Of a DNA stretch of 64,000 nucleotides, positions 53,832-62,771 are shown piece after piece. The stretch spans positions 62,001 through 126,000 of the forward strand of contig JANSWO010000009.1 in the NCBI GenBank assembly GCA_024743435.1, given 5' to 3'. The notes under the pieces were generated by a model. The model was not told the origin of the DNA. It did no database searches and saw only the letters and a list, made by a program, of their open reading frames with translations. The DNA is from Pseudomonadaceae bacterium (GTDB lineage: Bacteria; Pseudomonadota; Gammaproteobacteria; Pseudomonadales; Azotimanducaceae). The stretch's first letter is position 1; each line of letters starts with the position of its first letter. The position numbers were made by a program, and so were the translations under genes.

Positions 53832-54794
53832 TCAATCAACAATAACGCTATCCCGCTCCAAGCCTTCCTCGCCCATCATGGTTCGGAGCTGTTTCAGCGC
53901 ATCAACCTGTATCTGGCGCACGCGTTCACGAGTCAGACCAATCTGCTTGCCGACTTCTTCCAGCGTGTAGATATCGTGTCCACGCAGACCGAACCGGCGG
54001 CAAAGAACGTCCAGCGACTTCTCGGGAAGCGAGTCGAGCCACTCGTCCATACGGCCCTTGAGCTGATCGTTCTGCAACAGATGCCAGGGTGACTCGGCCT
54101 TGTCGTCTTCAACGACGTCCCAAAGAGAATGGTTGTCCGCCTCAAAAGCAGAGGCTTCCGTGCACGAAACGTTCTCCGACAGCTCAAGCAGGTAGCGAAC
54201 GTGATCGGGATCTTTGTCGAGCAGGTCCGCAACGTCGAGGTAACAAGGCTCGTGATCAAGCTTCTGCCCGAGTTCTCTCAGTGCGCGCTGGCAGGCATTG
54301 AGTTCCTTGGCTATGTGAATCGGCAGTCGGATGGTCTTCGCCTGATTCATGAGGCCGCGTTCGATGGCCTGGCGTATCCACCAGGTGGCGTACGTTGAAA
54401 AGCGGAAGCCTTTCTCCGGATCGAATTTCTCAACTGCGCGAATCAGCCCCAGGTTACCCTCCTCGATCAAATCGAGAATCGGCAGACCCCGGCGCAGGTA
54501 GCGCCTGGCGATCTTTACGACCAGCCGCAAATTGCTCTCTATCATCTGGCAGCGTGCCGTCGCATCGCCTGCTTGCACTCGCCGCGCCAACTCCCGCTCA
54601 TCGTCGGCGGTTAGAAGCTGGGAGCCGCCAATCTCGGCCATGTACATTTCGGTGGCATCACCGATGCCTCTGATGCTGGCCTTGATATTGCCGTGAGCGC
54701 TAGCTCCGGAAGACTCCGAGATTGGCTGTTCAATCGCGATCCATTCAGAGCCAACGGCATTGTTTTGAGTGGCTTGTGCTGTTTCAGTTTGCAT
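53832..54794 (-). CDS. rpoS: RNA polymerase sigma factor RpoS
   Basis: Stationary-phase and general-stress sigma factor. 320 residues: region 1.2 at about 46-78 ([22 protein letters not shown]), region 2 at 83-154 ([40 protein letters not shown]), region 3 and region 4 with the -35 helix at 277-303 ([20 protein letters not shown]). It is closer to RpoS than RpoD in length and in region 1. The ATG has AGGA upstream. Its upstream neighbour is an HTH-receiver gene rather than the usual nlpD. Confidence 0.93.
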   Translation of the reverse strand: MQTETAQATQNNAVGSEWIAIEQPISESSGASAHGNIKASIRGIGDATEMYMAEIGGSQLLTADDERELARRVQAGDATARCQMIESNLRLVVKIARRYLRRGLPILDLIEEGNLGLIRAVEKFDPEKGFRFSTYATWWIRQAIERGLMNQAKTIRLPIHIAKELNACQRALRELGQKLDHEPCYLDVADLLDKDPDHVRYLLELSENVSCTEASAFEADNHSLWDVVEDDKAESPWHLLQNDQLKGRMDEWLDSLPEKSLDVLCRRFGLRGHDIYTLEEVGKQIGLTRERVRQIQVDALKQLRTMMGEEGLERDSVIVD

Positions 54795-54891
54795 GTGTCC
54801 GTCCTTTGATCACCACATTGCGGTGCTTTCGAATCATTCAATTGGTTCTGGGTTCTTACGCCGTCTTGGCGCAGGTCTGTCGCGGTGTCAG

Positions 54892-55491
54892 TTATCCAGG
54901 CGCTGCTCGAGTGGGATTGCCAGACGCAAAGCCACAGGCCTCTATCGCTTCAGCGGCCTCAAAGGGTTTGCGCAGCAGCACTTCGGCGCCTGCGGCGAGA
55001 ATTCTGGTTTCGAGCTCCGGCGAATGGTGGCCGGTCATGCCGACTACTCGGATGTCCGCCGTCGCCGGCGTAGCCTTCAGCGATTCGCAGACTTGCAGGC
55101 CATCAATCCCCGGCATCATGATGTCGAGCAGAACAACCGCCGGCTTAAAGTCGGAAACCTGTCGGCCCGCTTCGAAGCCATCGTAGGCATTGCGAATCGT
55201 TATGCCCGGTACGCGGGTGGTAAAGAGTGCGGTGAGGTAGCCGTTAAGCTGCCGGTCGTCATCGACGATGAGCAGAGTCTCACCCCGCTCAGGCGCAGCA
55301 TTGGCCAGGCTGATGCCGCGTTCGGCAGCGAAGGCCTCGAGGTCGGCGAGCGCAAATCGTCGATGGCCGCCAACCGTTGCTTTGGCGTTGATCAGCCCCT
55401 TCTGCGCCCACTGCCTGAGCGTGACCGGAGACACCATGAGAAGCCGAGCGGCCTCGGTGGGTGTCAGAAATGACGTTGGCTCAGCAGCCAT
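54892..55491 (-). CDS. HTH (MerR/excisionase-type) plus response-regulator receiver protein
   Basis: 199 residues with two domains. Residues 8-55 are a helix-turn-helix of the MerR/excisionase kind (LTPTEAARLLMVSPVTLRQWAQKG, then GGHRRF). Residues 72-188 are a receiver domain with the acidic cluster Asp77-79, phospho-acceptor Asp123 (VVLLDIMMPG), Thr153 and Lys175 (LRKPF), so all phosphorylation residues are intact. The DNA-binding domain is N-terminal, the reverse of usual response regulators. ATG at 55491 with GGGGA upstream. It lies 97 bases upstream of rpoS on the same strand; no kinase gene is nearby. Confidence 0.85.
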   Translation of the reverse strand: MAAEPTSFLTPTEAARLLMVSPVTLRQWAQKGLINAKATVGGHRRFALADLEAFAAERGISLANAAPERGETLLIVDDDRQLNGYLTALFTTRVPGITIRNAYDGFEAGRQVSDFKPAVVLLDIMMPGIDGLQVCESLKATPATADIRVVGMTGHHSPELETRILAAGAEVLLRKPFEAAEAIEACGFASGNPTRAAPG

Positions 55492-55588
55492 AATCGTTCC
55501 CCTTCAGGCCGAACGCTTGACCCTCCCCCATGGACGGCTGGCGTTTCGGCTGATTCGATCTATCGTTAACCGCTTGAAGCGATATAAA

Positions 55589-55629
55589 CGATTAAATCGA
55601 TATGGAACGTACCGTAATCGCTTTAATCG
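55589..55629. promoter_or_regulatory. candidate operator with CGATTAA/TTAATCG dyad
   Basis: CGATTAAA (55589-55596) and TTTAATCG (55622-55629) form an inverted repeat. Related CGAT and CGTTAA copies lie just before it (55555-55585). It sits in the 177-base gap upstream of the HTH-receiver gene, so it may be where that protein binds. Its 3' end runs toward the CGTCAT/ATGACG hairpin (55661-55676) at the end of the PLP-enzyme gene. Confidence 0.4.
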
Positions 55630-55668
55630 ATTTGGTCTAGGGCCAATTAGCTATAAAAAGCGTCATTT

Positions 55669-56910
55669 TTATGACGAGTAGCCGATTTCTGGGCCTTCAC
55701 TACTCAGTTGCCCGGATTTTGACGCCGCGACCAGTCGAGCCAGTGTTTCGAGGTATTCGTCGGCCACCTGCTCGTGCTCCGGCGAAATCATTAGGTGGAT
55801 ACCCTTCGGCTCTGAAGTGCGGGACGACATCCAACCTTCGGCATACAGCGCCTTACCAATGGCATCAATATCCAGGCGATCACCACCGAAGGCGAGCAGC
55901 GATACCTGCGGGTCACCGAACACCTCAAAACCCAGCTGACCCACGCCGTCCGCAAGCTTGTTACGCGTTGCGACAATTCTTCGAGCGCGTTCGACATACC
56001 CCTCTTCGCCAAGATAATTCATGACCGCCCAGGCGGCCGCGATCGCCCCACCCGGGCGCGTACCCGCAAGCGTTGGCGTGCTCATTGAGCCTGCTGGCCA
56101 ATCATTGAATCGGAATACCTGGTAGTTAAACCTGGCCTTTTCGCGATACAGCACCGTTGACGCGCCTTTCGCCGCATAACCGTACTTATGCAGATCCGCG
56201 GACATCGACGTAACCCCATCAATCGAGAAGTCATACGGCTCAACCGGAAAACCCGCGCGCGCAACAAATGGAGCCACGTAGCCACCAACACACGCATCCA
56301 CGTGCAGCCACAGTGATCGCTCGCGCGCGATCTCAGCAAGGGCGCGTATCGGATCAATGATTCCATAGGGGAAACTCGGCGCACTACCCACCAGCATGAC
56401 CGTGTTCTCTGTGATCGCCCGAGCCATTGCATCGACGTCGGCCACAAAATCTTTGACCGGCACCCGCACAACTCGCATGCCGAGCAGGTTAGCGCCCTTA
56501 TCGAACGCCGGGTGGGTGGACTGGGGCGCGACAACCTCGGGTACCGCGCCAGTAAACCCATTGTCCCTCGCGTGATCACGGCATGCCTTCATTGCCATGA
56601 CGATGCTCTCTGTACCACCGGAGGTCATAGTGCCGGCCGCTCCTTCGGGTGCGTTCTGCAACCCCAGGGCCATGTCGACGACGTCTCGCTCCATTTGCTT
56701 GAGGCTCGGGAAAGCGCCGGGACCCAAACCGTTCTCACTGATGAAGTCGCCGTACGCTTCATGCGCGACATCGAGAACATCATCGCCGGGGTGAAAGACG
56801 TAGACAGACGCGCGCCCTCCTCGCCAATCAATATCGCCAGAGCGGCGCTGTTGCATCTGCGCTTTCAATTCTGGCCAGGCAGTACCTGATGTGGGCAGGC
56901 TGGTTCGCAT
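55669..56910 (-). CDS. PLP-dependent decarboxylase, sphingosine-1-phosphate-lyase-like
   Basis: 413 residues from ATG 56910, chosen for GGAG seven bases upstream. Group II decarboxylase fold: TSGGTES at 96-102, ring-stacking His133 (STHPAFDKG), Asp205 (HVDACVGG) and PLP lysine Lys242 in SADLHKYGYAAKG. The Lys motif and GGAIAAAWAVMNYLGEEGYVE favour the sphingosine-1-phosphate lyase branch over glutamate decarboxylase. The substrate is unproven; bacterial relatives include aspartate or tyrosine decarboxylases. It is divergent from selA. Confidence 0.78.
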   Translation of the reverse strand: MRTSLPTSGTAWPELKAQMQQRRSGDIDWRGGRASVYVFHPGDDVLDVAHEAYGDFISENGLGPGAFPSLKQMERDVVDMALGLQNAPEGAAGTMTSGGTESIVMAMKACRDHARDNGFTGAVPEVVAPQSTHPAFDKGANLLGMRVVRVPVKDFVADVDAMARAITENTVMLVGSAPSFPYGIIDPIRALAEIARERSLWLHVDACVGGYVAPFVARAGFPVEPYDFSIDGVTSMSADLHKYGYAAKGASTVLYREKARFNYQVFRFNDWPAGSMSTPTLAGTRPGGAIAAAWAVMNYLGEEGYVERARRIVATRNKLADGVGQLGFEVFGDPQVSLLAFGGDRLDIDAIGKALYAEGWMSSRTSEPKGIHLMISPEHEQVADEYLETLARLVAASKSGQLSSEGPEIGYSS

Positions 56911-57035
56911 ATCGAATCTCCGAGGTTCAAGCATCGCTGGCGACATCGCTGAGACGCCGCCGGCCAGTCAATTCGCTACACTGTACCGCTTTCATCCAGA
57001 CGTAGACCATCCATGCAAGCTATGAGATCGAGGCA

Positions 57036-58397
57036 ATGACCGAGCAAAGACGCCTGCCAAGCATCGATCAACTGCTCAGCTCGGATGCTCTCGCGCCACT
57101 CATCGACCAACACGGACGCGCCGCCGTGAAGGATGCCGTAACAACGCTACAGAACAGCTGGCGTGAATCCGGCGAAATCCCTCCGTTCGCTCGCGACGCC
57201 ACCGCCTACGGCGCACTTATCGCACCCACGTTCACTACTGGCTATCCGCGCGTATTGAATATGACGGGAACGCTGCTGCACACCAATCTTGGCAGGGCAC
57301 TGATAGGCAGAGAGATTGCCGCCGCTGCCATCAATGCGGCATCGCACCCCATTGCGCTGGAATACGATATCGACGCCGGAGCGCGTGGCGAGCGCGATGC
57401 GTCTGTTACCGAACGGCTGTGTCGTCTCACGGGCGCCGAGGCCGCGACGATTGTTAACAACAATGCCGCAGCCGTTCTGCTCGTGCTCAACACGTTAGCC
57501 GAAGGTAAAGAAGTACCGGTCTCTCGAGGCGAGTTGGTCGAAATTGGCGGGAGCTTCCGAATACCAGACATCATCGCGCGTGCCGGGGCCAAAATTCGCG
57601 AAGTAGGTGCCACCAATAGAACCCACCCGCGGGATGTTGAGGCAGCCATCGGTGCTGAAACCGGCATGCTGCTCAAGGTGCATCCGAGCAACTACCATAT
57701 CGAGGGCTTCACGCGACAGGTGAGCCTTTCGGAGTTGGCCGATATCGGCAAGCGGCACGCGCAATGTGTTGTTGAGGATTTGGGGAGCGGCGCGCTGATC
57801 GATGTTAGCCGCTACGGCTTGCCACACGAACCAACTCCGGCGGAATCGTTGGCCGCCGGCGCAGACGTCGTAACGTTCTCTGGCGACAAGCTGCTGGGCG
57901 GCGTCCAAGCCGGCTTTATCGTCGGCCGCGCAGACTACATCGCAAAGATTCGTGCCAACGCTCTGCGCCGCGCGCTCCGGCCGGACAAGATCACCCTGGT
58001 GATCGCCAACGAAGTGCTGAAAGCGTACGAACACCCGGAGCAGTTGGAGAGCAAAATCCCACTGCTGGCAATGCTCGCAAAACCGATATCCGCAATAGAG
58101 CGGGCCGCCGTTCAGCTCGCCGCCCATTTGCAGCCACACTTGCCGGAATTTTCCGTAAGTAGCAAGTCCTGCAATTGCCAGGTTGGCAGCGGCAGCCTGC
58201 CAAGCGCGACCGTACCAAGCGCAGCTGTTGCCATCAGCCACAAACAGGATCGGGCGCTGCGCGATCTGCAGGCAGCAATGCGTGAACTATCCGTTCCTGT
58301 GATCGGGCGACTACACGACGGTGAACTGCTGCTGGACTTGCGCAGCTGCGACGACTGGCCTCTGGCGCAAAGCGTGTTGGCTGAGCTCGCGACGTGA
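57036..58397 (+). CDS. selA: L-seryl-tRNA(Sec) selenium transferase
   Basis: Converts Ser-tRNA-Sec to selenocysteyl-tRNA-Sec with selenophosphate. 453 residues, normal bacterial length. PLP lysine Lys285 lies in SGDKLLGG, and the family opening LPSIDQLL and MTGTLLHTNLGRA are present. The ATG has GAGG upstream. It overlaps selB by four bases (GTGA), so both are made together. Selenophosphate synthetase (selD) is not in the window. Confidence 0.97.
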   Translation: MTEQRRLPSIDQLLSSDALAPLIDQHGRAAVKDAVTTLQNSWRESGEIPPFARDATAYGALIAPTFTTGYPRVLNMTGTLLHTNLGRALIGREIAAAAINAASHPIALEYDIDAGARGERDASVTERLCRLTGAEAATIVNNNAAAVLLVLNTLAEGKEVPVSRGELVEIGGSFRIPDIIARAGAKIREVGATNRTHPRDVEAAIGAETGMLLKVHPSNYHIEGFTRQVSLSELADIGKRHAQCVVEDLGSGALIDVSRYGLPHEPTPAESLAAGADVVTFSGDKLLGGVQAGFIVGRADYIAKIRANALRRALRPDKITLVIANEVLKAYEHPEQLESKIPLLAMLAKPISAIERAAVQLAAHLQPHLPEFSVSSKSCNCQVGSGSLPSATVPSAAVAISHKQDRALRDLQAAMRELSVPVIGRLHDGELLLDLRSCDDWPLAQSVLAELAT

Positions 58398-60217
58398 TCA
58401 TCACCCTCGCCGGCCATGTCGATCATGGCAAAACGACGTTAGTACGCGCTCTGACCGGCGTGAACACGGATCGACTGGCCGAGGAAAAGCGTCGGGGCCT
58501 GACTATTGACCTTGGCTTCGCCTATCGAGCAATCGATGACGAGGTGCTGGGTTTTGTCGATGTACCCGGACACCACCGCTTCATTCACAACATGATCGCA
58601 GGAGTCGCTCAGGACCAGATCGCTCTTCTGGTCGTGGCAGCGGACGACGGCCCGATGCCACAAACGCGCGAGCACTTGCAGATACTGTCGCTCATCGGCG
58701 TTGAACGAGGAGTTATCGCGCTCAGCAAATGCGACCGGGTTGATGAGGCGCGAATCGCTACGGCGCGCGACGAAATTGCGGAGCTGGTCGGCGGCTCCTT
58801 TCTCGCCGATGCGCAAGTCGTCGAAACCGCTCTCGACGATGACCCAGCTATCACAGCTCTGCTCAACGCATTACTGTCGCTACGTCGCACCTCTGAACGC
58901 GTGGCCCACAATCCAGGCTTTCGCCTCGCGATCGACCGCGCCTTCAATGTTCGCGGCGCAGGCACCGTCGTCACAGGCACGGTACATAGCGGCTCTCTCT
59001 CGCTCGGCGATGAGGTGCTCATAAGCCCCACGAAGAAAACTGCACGGGCACGAGGCCTACGAGCCCAGGATCATGAGAGTAAATCGATTCAGTCTGGTGA
59101 TCGGGCGGCAATCAACCTTGCCGGCATCGATCTCGCCGACGTGCAACGCGGCCAGTGGCTGGTCAATCCACGGCTGCACAACCCGACGCGCAACGTCACC
59201 CTTGCGCTGACCGTTCTCGCTGACTTCCCACGCAGCGTAAAACACTGGCTACCCGTGCACGCCTACCTAGGCACAAGCCATCGCCAAGGCAAGATTGCGT
59301 TGACCACACCAGAGAAACTCGCGCCCGGAACCAAAGGCCTCGTGGACCTTGTATTGGACGACGAGCTCGACGCGCGCTTCGATGACCAGCTCATCCTTCG
59401 CGATCACGGCCTCGATCGAACGATTGGCGGCGGTAGAGTGGTCTGGAGCGATGCGCCGGGACGCAAACGACGCCTGGCGTCCAGACTCAATCGCCTGACG
59501 ACGAGCGCAAACAGCGCAGTAGACGGGATGGCCGCAGCGCTTCTAGCCGACGAAGCGATTGATGCGGACTCCCTGCAACGATTTCTCAATCTTACTGAGC
59601 ACACGCTCCCAACGGACACACGCAAACTTGGCGATGGTCGCGTGGTCAATGAGGCGCTGTGGTCCGCACTTCTGGCCCAGATCTTGGGGTTCATCGCGGC
59701 GACCAGCGACGGCACGTCACGCAACCACTGCGCACCCGAGCAAGCCGACCGAACGCTCGTCAACGAAGCGATTAGCACGCTGATTCGCGAGGGACTGGTT
59801 TCAGACGACAACGGTCTACTGTCGCCAGCGAACCGGCAGATACAGCTGGATCCGTTCGCGCGTTCATTGCTCGACAGGATGAAGCCGCACTTGCAAGGTG
59901 CTACAGCGCTCAGCCTTGGCGACATCGCCAGCAGGCTGAAAATGACAAGCCGCGAGCTGTCCGACGCCATCGCGCCCATGGAAAAAGCCAAGGCCCTCAT
60001 TCGCGTGAGTAAGACCAGAGCGTATCTTCCGGAGACATTAAAGGACTGCGAACAAACCGCTCGCACGCTCGCCGCGAATGGCGGTGCGTTTACCGTACGC
60101 CAGTTCTGCGACGAAACCGGTCTTGGCCGAAACGCCGGTATTGAGATGCTGGAGTATCTCGACCGAACCGGTGTGACGATGCGCAGAGAGAATACGCGGA
60201 TACTGCGGCCTGGCTAA
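58394..60217 (+). CDS. selB: selenocysteine-specific elongation factor SelB
   Basis: GTPase that brings Sec-tRNA to UGA codons next to a SECIS hairpin. 607 residues from GTG 58394. G1 GHVDHGKT at 7-14, switch region RGLTIDLGF at 34-42, G3 DVPGH at 56-60, G4 SKCD at 111-114 (usually TKxD). EF-Tu-like domains follow, then C-terminal winged helices (from about residue 425) that bind SECIS RNA. The full length suggests a functional protein. Confidence 0.97.
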   Translation: MIITLAGHVDHGKTTLVRALTGVNTDRLAEEKRRGLTIDLGFAYRAIDDEVLGFVDVPGHHRFIHNMIAGVAQDQIALLVVAADDGPMPQTREHLQILSLIGVERGVIALSKCDRVDEARIATARDEIAELVGGSFLADAQVVETALDDDPAITALLNALLSLRRTSERVAHNPGFRLAIDRAFNVRGAGTVVTGTVHSGSLSLGDEVLISPTKKTARARGLRAQDHESKSIQSGDRAAINLAGIDLADVQRGQWLVNPRLHNPTRNVTLALTVLADFPRSVKHWLPVHAYLGTSHRQGKIALTTPEKLAPGTKGLVDLVLDDELDARFDDQLILRDHGLDRTIGGGRVVWSDAPGRKRRLASRLNRLTTSANSAVDGMAAALLADEAIDADSLQRFLNLTEHTLPTDTRKLGDGRVVNEALWSALLAQILGFIAATSDGTSRNHCAPEQADRTLVNEAISTLIREGLVSDDNGLLSPANRQIQLDPFARSLLDRMKPHLQGATALSLGDIASRLKMTSRELSDAIAPMEKAKALIRVSKTRAYLPETLKDCEQTARTLAANGGAFTVRQFCDETGLGRNAGIEMLEYLDRTGVTMRRENTRILRPG

Positions 60218-60321
60218 GTCAGAAACGGCGTGAATCTGAGATTCGAGACAGATAGTATTTTAGGTCGAAGCGAGCAGGGACTGCTGTCGCTGTACGACCA
60301 AGAGCAACACTAAGGAAGGCA

Positions 60322-61368
60322 ATGAATACTCGCATCTTCAGAATTCTGCCAGCGACATGCGCGTTAGTTATATCGGCCGGTTGCACGGCAACCTATACGC
60401 CAACATTCAGCGACACGTCCACGCTGAATCTCGCTGTTAGCAGTAAAACACCGCAACAGGAAATGACCGTCCAGTTTGTAGAAGCAAACAGCTCTGCCGT
60501 AGCGGGTGCTCAGGGCGGCGCTTTGGGCGCTCTGATAGGCGCCGCCATCGACGCTGGAATCAACCAGTCTCGGGCGAAAAAAGCGGAAGCAGAGGCGGAA
60601 GTTGTTCGGCGGCTGTTACCCGACGTCCAATTGCAGGGGAAAATTGAAGCTGCACTCGCAGAACTACCCGAATCAGATAACTTCGCGATCGTCACCGTTC
60701 GCACTTTGGCTCCCGAAACCAAAACTCGAGATCATGCGAGGGAAGTTCTCTCGAATACCGAAATCGATGCAGTAATTGCGACAACGCACCGTTTCACCAT
60801 CACATCTGATTTAAACAAAGTTGAAGTCTCGGCTCTCGCAGAGATCTACCTACGAAAACCCAATTCTGCGAACGGATCGATCCAACCACCAAAGCGACGT
60901 GTTTTTACGTATGTTTCTGAATCTCAAGGTATGCCGCGCGGATGGGATGAGGGAGAAAAGGAAGCGCACATAAAGGCTATCGAAACGAGCTATCGAAGCC
61001 AGATCGCAGAGACCGACATTGCGTCTGCCGCGAGACAACGCTTGGTCCGATCTCGCGACAACGAAATTCGCAGAATCAAGCGCTCAACAACCGTATCACG
61101 GGATCTTGCACTGGAGAGTTTGTGGACGTCTGACGAACTACTGTCAGAGATTAATAGAGGCGCTTCTCATATCGCGAAGATGATTGCGATTGACTTGAGC
61201 ACGCGAGAAGCAACGGATGGGGACATGAGGACCGCCGATCGTCTGCCTATCACCGCGCCAACAGGTGTAGCCGTCATTTTGAAGGGGCAGTTTGTTAAGA
61301 AAATCGACGGCCACGAAATCTTCAGGGCAGATAGTGGTGACCTCTATTCAGTGCCGTCAAGGTACTGA
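60322..61368 (+). CDS. putative lipoprotein with glycine-zipper segment, unrecognised family
   Basis: 348 residues. N-terminal signal peptide with a lipobox-like ISAGC (Cys21). Residues 61-82 (AGAQGGALGALIGAAIDAG) look like a glycine zipper that can insert in or span a membrane. The remainder is mixed, with a charged middle (RRIKRSTTVSRD). I do not recognise the family. Start ATG 60322 with AAGGAAGG upstream. It overlaps the next gene as TGATG. Hand counts of two 60-base lines give about 45 and 52 percent GC, against 67 percent for one line of selA, which hints at a different origin. Confidence 0.75.
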   Translation: MNTRIFRILPATCALVISAGCTATYTPTFSDTSTLNLAVSSKTPQQEMTVQFVEANSSAVAGAQGGALGALIGAAIDAGINQSRAKKAEAEAEVVRRLLPDVQLQGKIEAALAELPESDNFAIVTVRTLAPETKTRDHAREVLSNTEIDAVIATTHRFTITSDLNKVEVSALAEIYLRKPNSANGSIQPPKRRVFTYVSESQGMPRGWDEGEKEAHIKAIETSYRSQIAETDIASAARQRLVRSRDNEIRRIKRSTTVSRDLALESLWTSDELLSEINRGASHIAKMIAIDLSTREATDGDMRTADRLPITAPTGVAVILKGQFVKKIDGHEIFRADSGDLYSVPSRY

Positions 61369-61919
61369 TGTCTGCAAACAGACGTAGTTGGGTAAGCGTA
61401 TGCGTCGGCGCGCTGTTATGTAGCGCGTGCGCTGCCAAGGTTGTCCCGCTAGAGCTTAAGTACAAACCGCCCGCGGGACATTCCGCACAGCCCCAACCCA
61501 CACAAATTCGGCGCGCCCAAAGCTGTCTTTGGGTTATCGACGAACGTCAGTCCAGTACTGCTCACTTCAAGGACATCAGTTCCGAGACCGTCAAAAATTG
61601 GATTGCTGAAGGCATTCATAGCCACTTTCCAGAGATTCTGGTTAGTACTGGTGACCCTCCAACGGAGCAGCATCCAAGAATTGAAGTACGGCGAGCTTAT
61701 GTCAATCATCTATCAACGAGCATATCCGGCGTTGTGCAGTTAGCTACTTTCGACAATGGCGACATGGCTTACCACCGTGGCCAACACACCGCCGTGAACT
61801 GGTGGAGTAGAAAAGGCGAGTTCAAAGCGATCCTCAATCGTGCATTGAACGATCTGCTCTCGAAGATCGAGTACTTGCCGACCGCTCAATGCTCAGAGCA
61901 TCATTCAGTTCCTCACTAA
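61368..61919 (+). CDS. putative lipoprotein, unrecognised (YajG-like appearance)
   Basis: 183 residues with signal peptide and a Cys at 21 (LLCSAC) that may be lipidated, though the -3 residue is atypical. The body (LWVIDERQSSTAHFKDIS, then ETVKNWIAEGIHSHFPEI and LNRALNDLLSKIEYL) has the general look of small YajG-type lipoproteins; this is only an impression. It overlaps the upstream lipoprotein gene by one base, so the two are probably partners. Its 3' end overlaps the convergent dioxygenase gene by 15 bases. Confidence 0.7.
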   Translation: MSANRRSWVSVCVGALLCSACAAKVVPLELKYKPPAGHSAQPQPTQIRRAQSCLWVIDERQSSTAHFKDISSETVKNWIAEGIHSHFPEILVSTGDPPTEQHPRIEVRRAYVNHLSTSISGVVQLATFDNGDMAYHRGQHTAVNWWSRKGEFKAILNRALNDLLSKIEYLPTAQCSEHHSVPH

Positions 61920-62711
61920 CCGCGCCTCCTTCGACTTGAGCAACACGCCCCCGCCTGGTTGATACGTGAGGATGATGGCTCGGCGCTCGTCCTCCGAATG
62001 ATTCGGTCCTGAGCCATGAATGAGGTGCGGGTCGAAAAACACAGCGGAGCCAGCAGGCATGCAAAGCGTCACACAAGCCTCAGGGTCTATGTAGTCGTCA
62101 TGCGTATAGAAACCCTCAAGCTGGCTGCCATCGGCTCGACCGGGCAAGCAGCCCTGAGTGTGGCTGCCACGCACAACTTGCAGTGCGCCGTTGTCTACAC
62201 GGGCTTCATCGAAAGCGACGAGAACGTTGGGCAATCGATCGACATCCTCGCTGTCGTGAATCCAGTAAGGCGAGTCTTGATGCCAGCCAAAACCTGAACC
62301 AATCCCTGCCGGCTTGAAATTCAATTTGCTCGTCCAAAGCGACAAGGGTGCAGCACCGATGATCTGCTGCATCGGACCCACCAAGCGTGGATCATCGACG
62401 AGCGCCTCGAACGCGGACGCAAGATCATGCACAGGCTCCACTACCCGAAGCGCCTGGCTGCCCTCACTGTGTTCAAACTGCAGCGTACGAATGCCGACAT
62501 CGACAAAACGGTTTCCGTCGAGGAAGTACGTTTTTCCGTGTTGAGCTAGCGCAGTGGCTGACGCGTCAACCTGCAGCGACGCCCCTCGGAGGGTTTCGAC
62601 TTCCGTGGCCGAGAGGAGGTTCTCCCGAACGAGATAACCGTCACGGCGATAGGCGTCCAGCTGCTCCGCGCTGAAGAGGCCAGCATCTGCCGGCGATGAT
62701 TCAATTGTCAC
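61905..62711 (-). CDS. phytanoyl-CoA dioxygenase (PhyH) family protein
   Basis: 268 residues, Fe(II)/2-oxoglutarate oxygenase. Iron ligands His144 and Asp146 (FGWHQDSPYW) and His232 (HLIHGSGPN); Arg243/244 (DERRAIILTYQP) for 2-oxoglutarate. The substrate is unknown; the family hydroxylates varied small molecules, ectoine among them. GTG start at 62711 with a strong GGAGGAG upstream. It is divergent from selC and lies inside the selAB-selC interval. Confidence 0.85.
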   Translation of the reverse strand: MTIESSPADAGLFSAEQLDAYRRDGYLVRENLLSATEVETLRGASLQVDASATALAQHGKTYFLDGNRFVDVGIRTLQFEHSEGSQALRVVEPVHDLASAFEALVDDPRLVGPMQQIIGAAPLSLWTSKLNFKPAGIGSGFGWHQDSPYWIHDSEDVDRLPNVLVAFDEARVDNGALQVVRGSHTQGCLPGRADGSQLEGFYTHDDYIDPEACVTLCMPAGSAVFFDPHLIHGSGPNHSEDERRAIILTYQPGGGVLLKSKEARLVRN

Positions 62712-62735
62712 GGGCAGCTCCTCCAGGTTTGCAAG

Positions 62736-62765
62736 GCGACAGCGATCGCACGGCGACGGTATGAT
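62736..62765 (+). promoter_or_regulatory. candidate selC promoter
   Basis: GCGACA (62736-62741), 18 bases, then TATGAT (62760-62765). The -10 box ends 7 bases before the tRNA 5' end, so transcription could begin at or next to the mature end. Confidence 0.5.
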
Positions 62766-62771
62766 GGCCTC

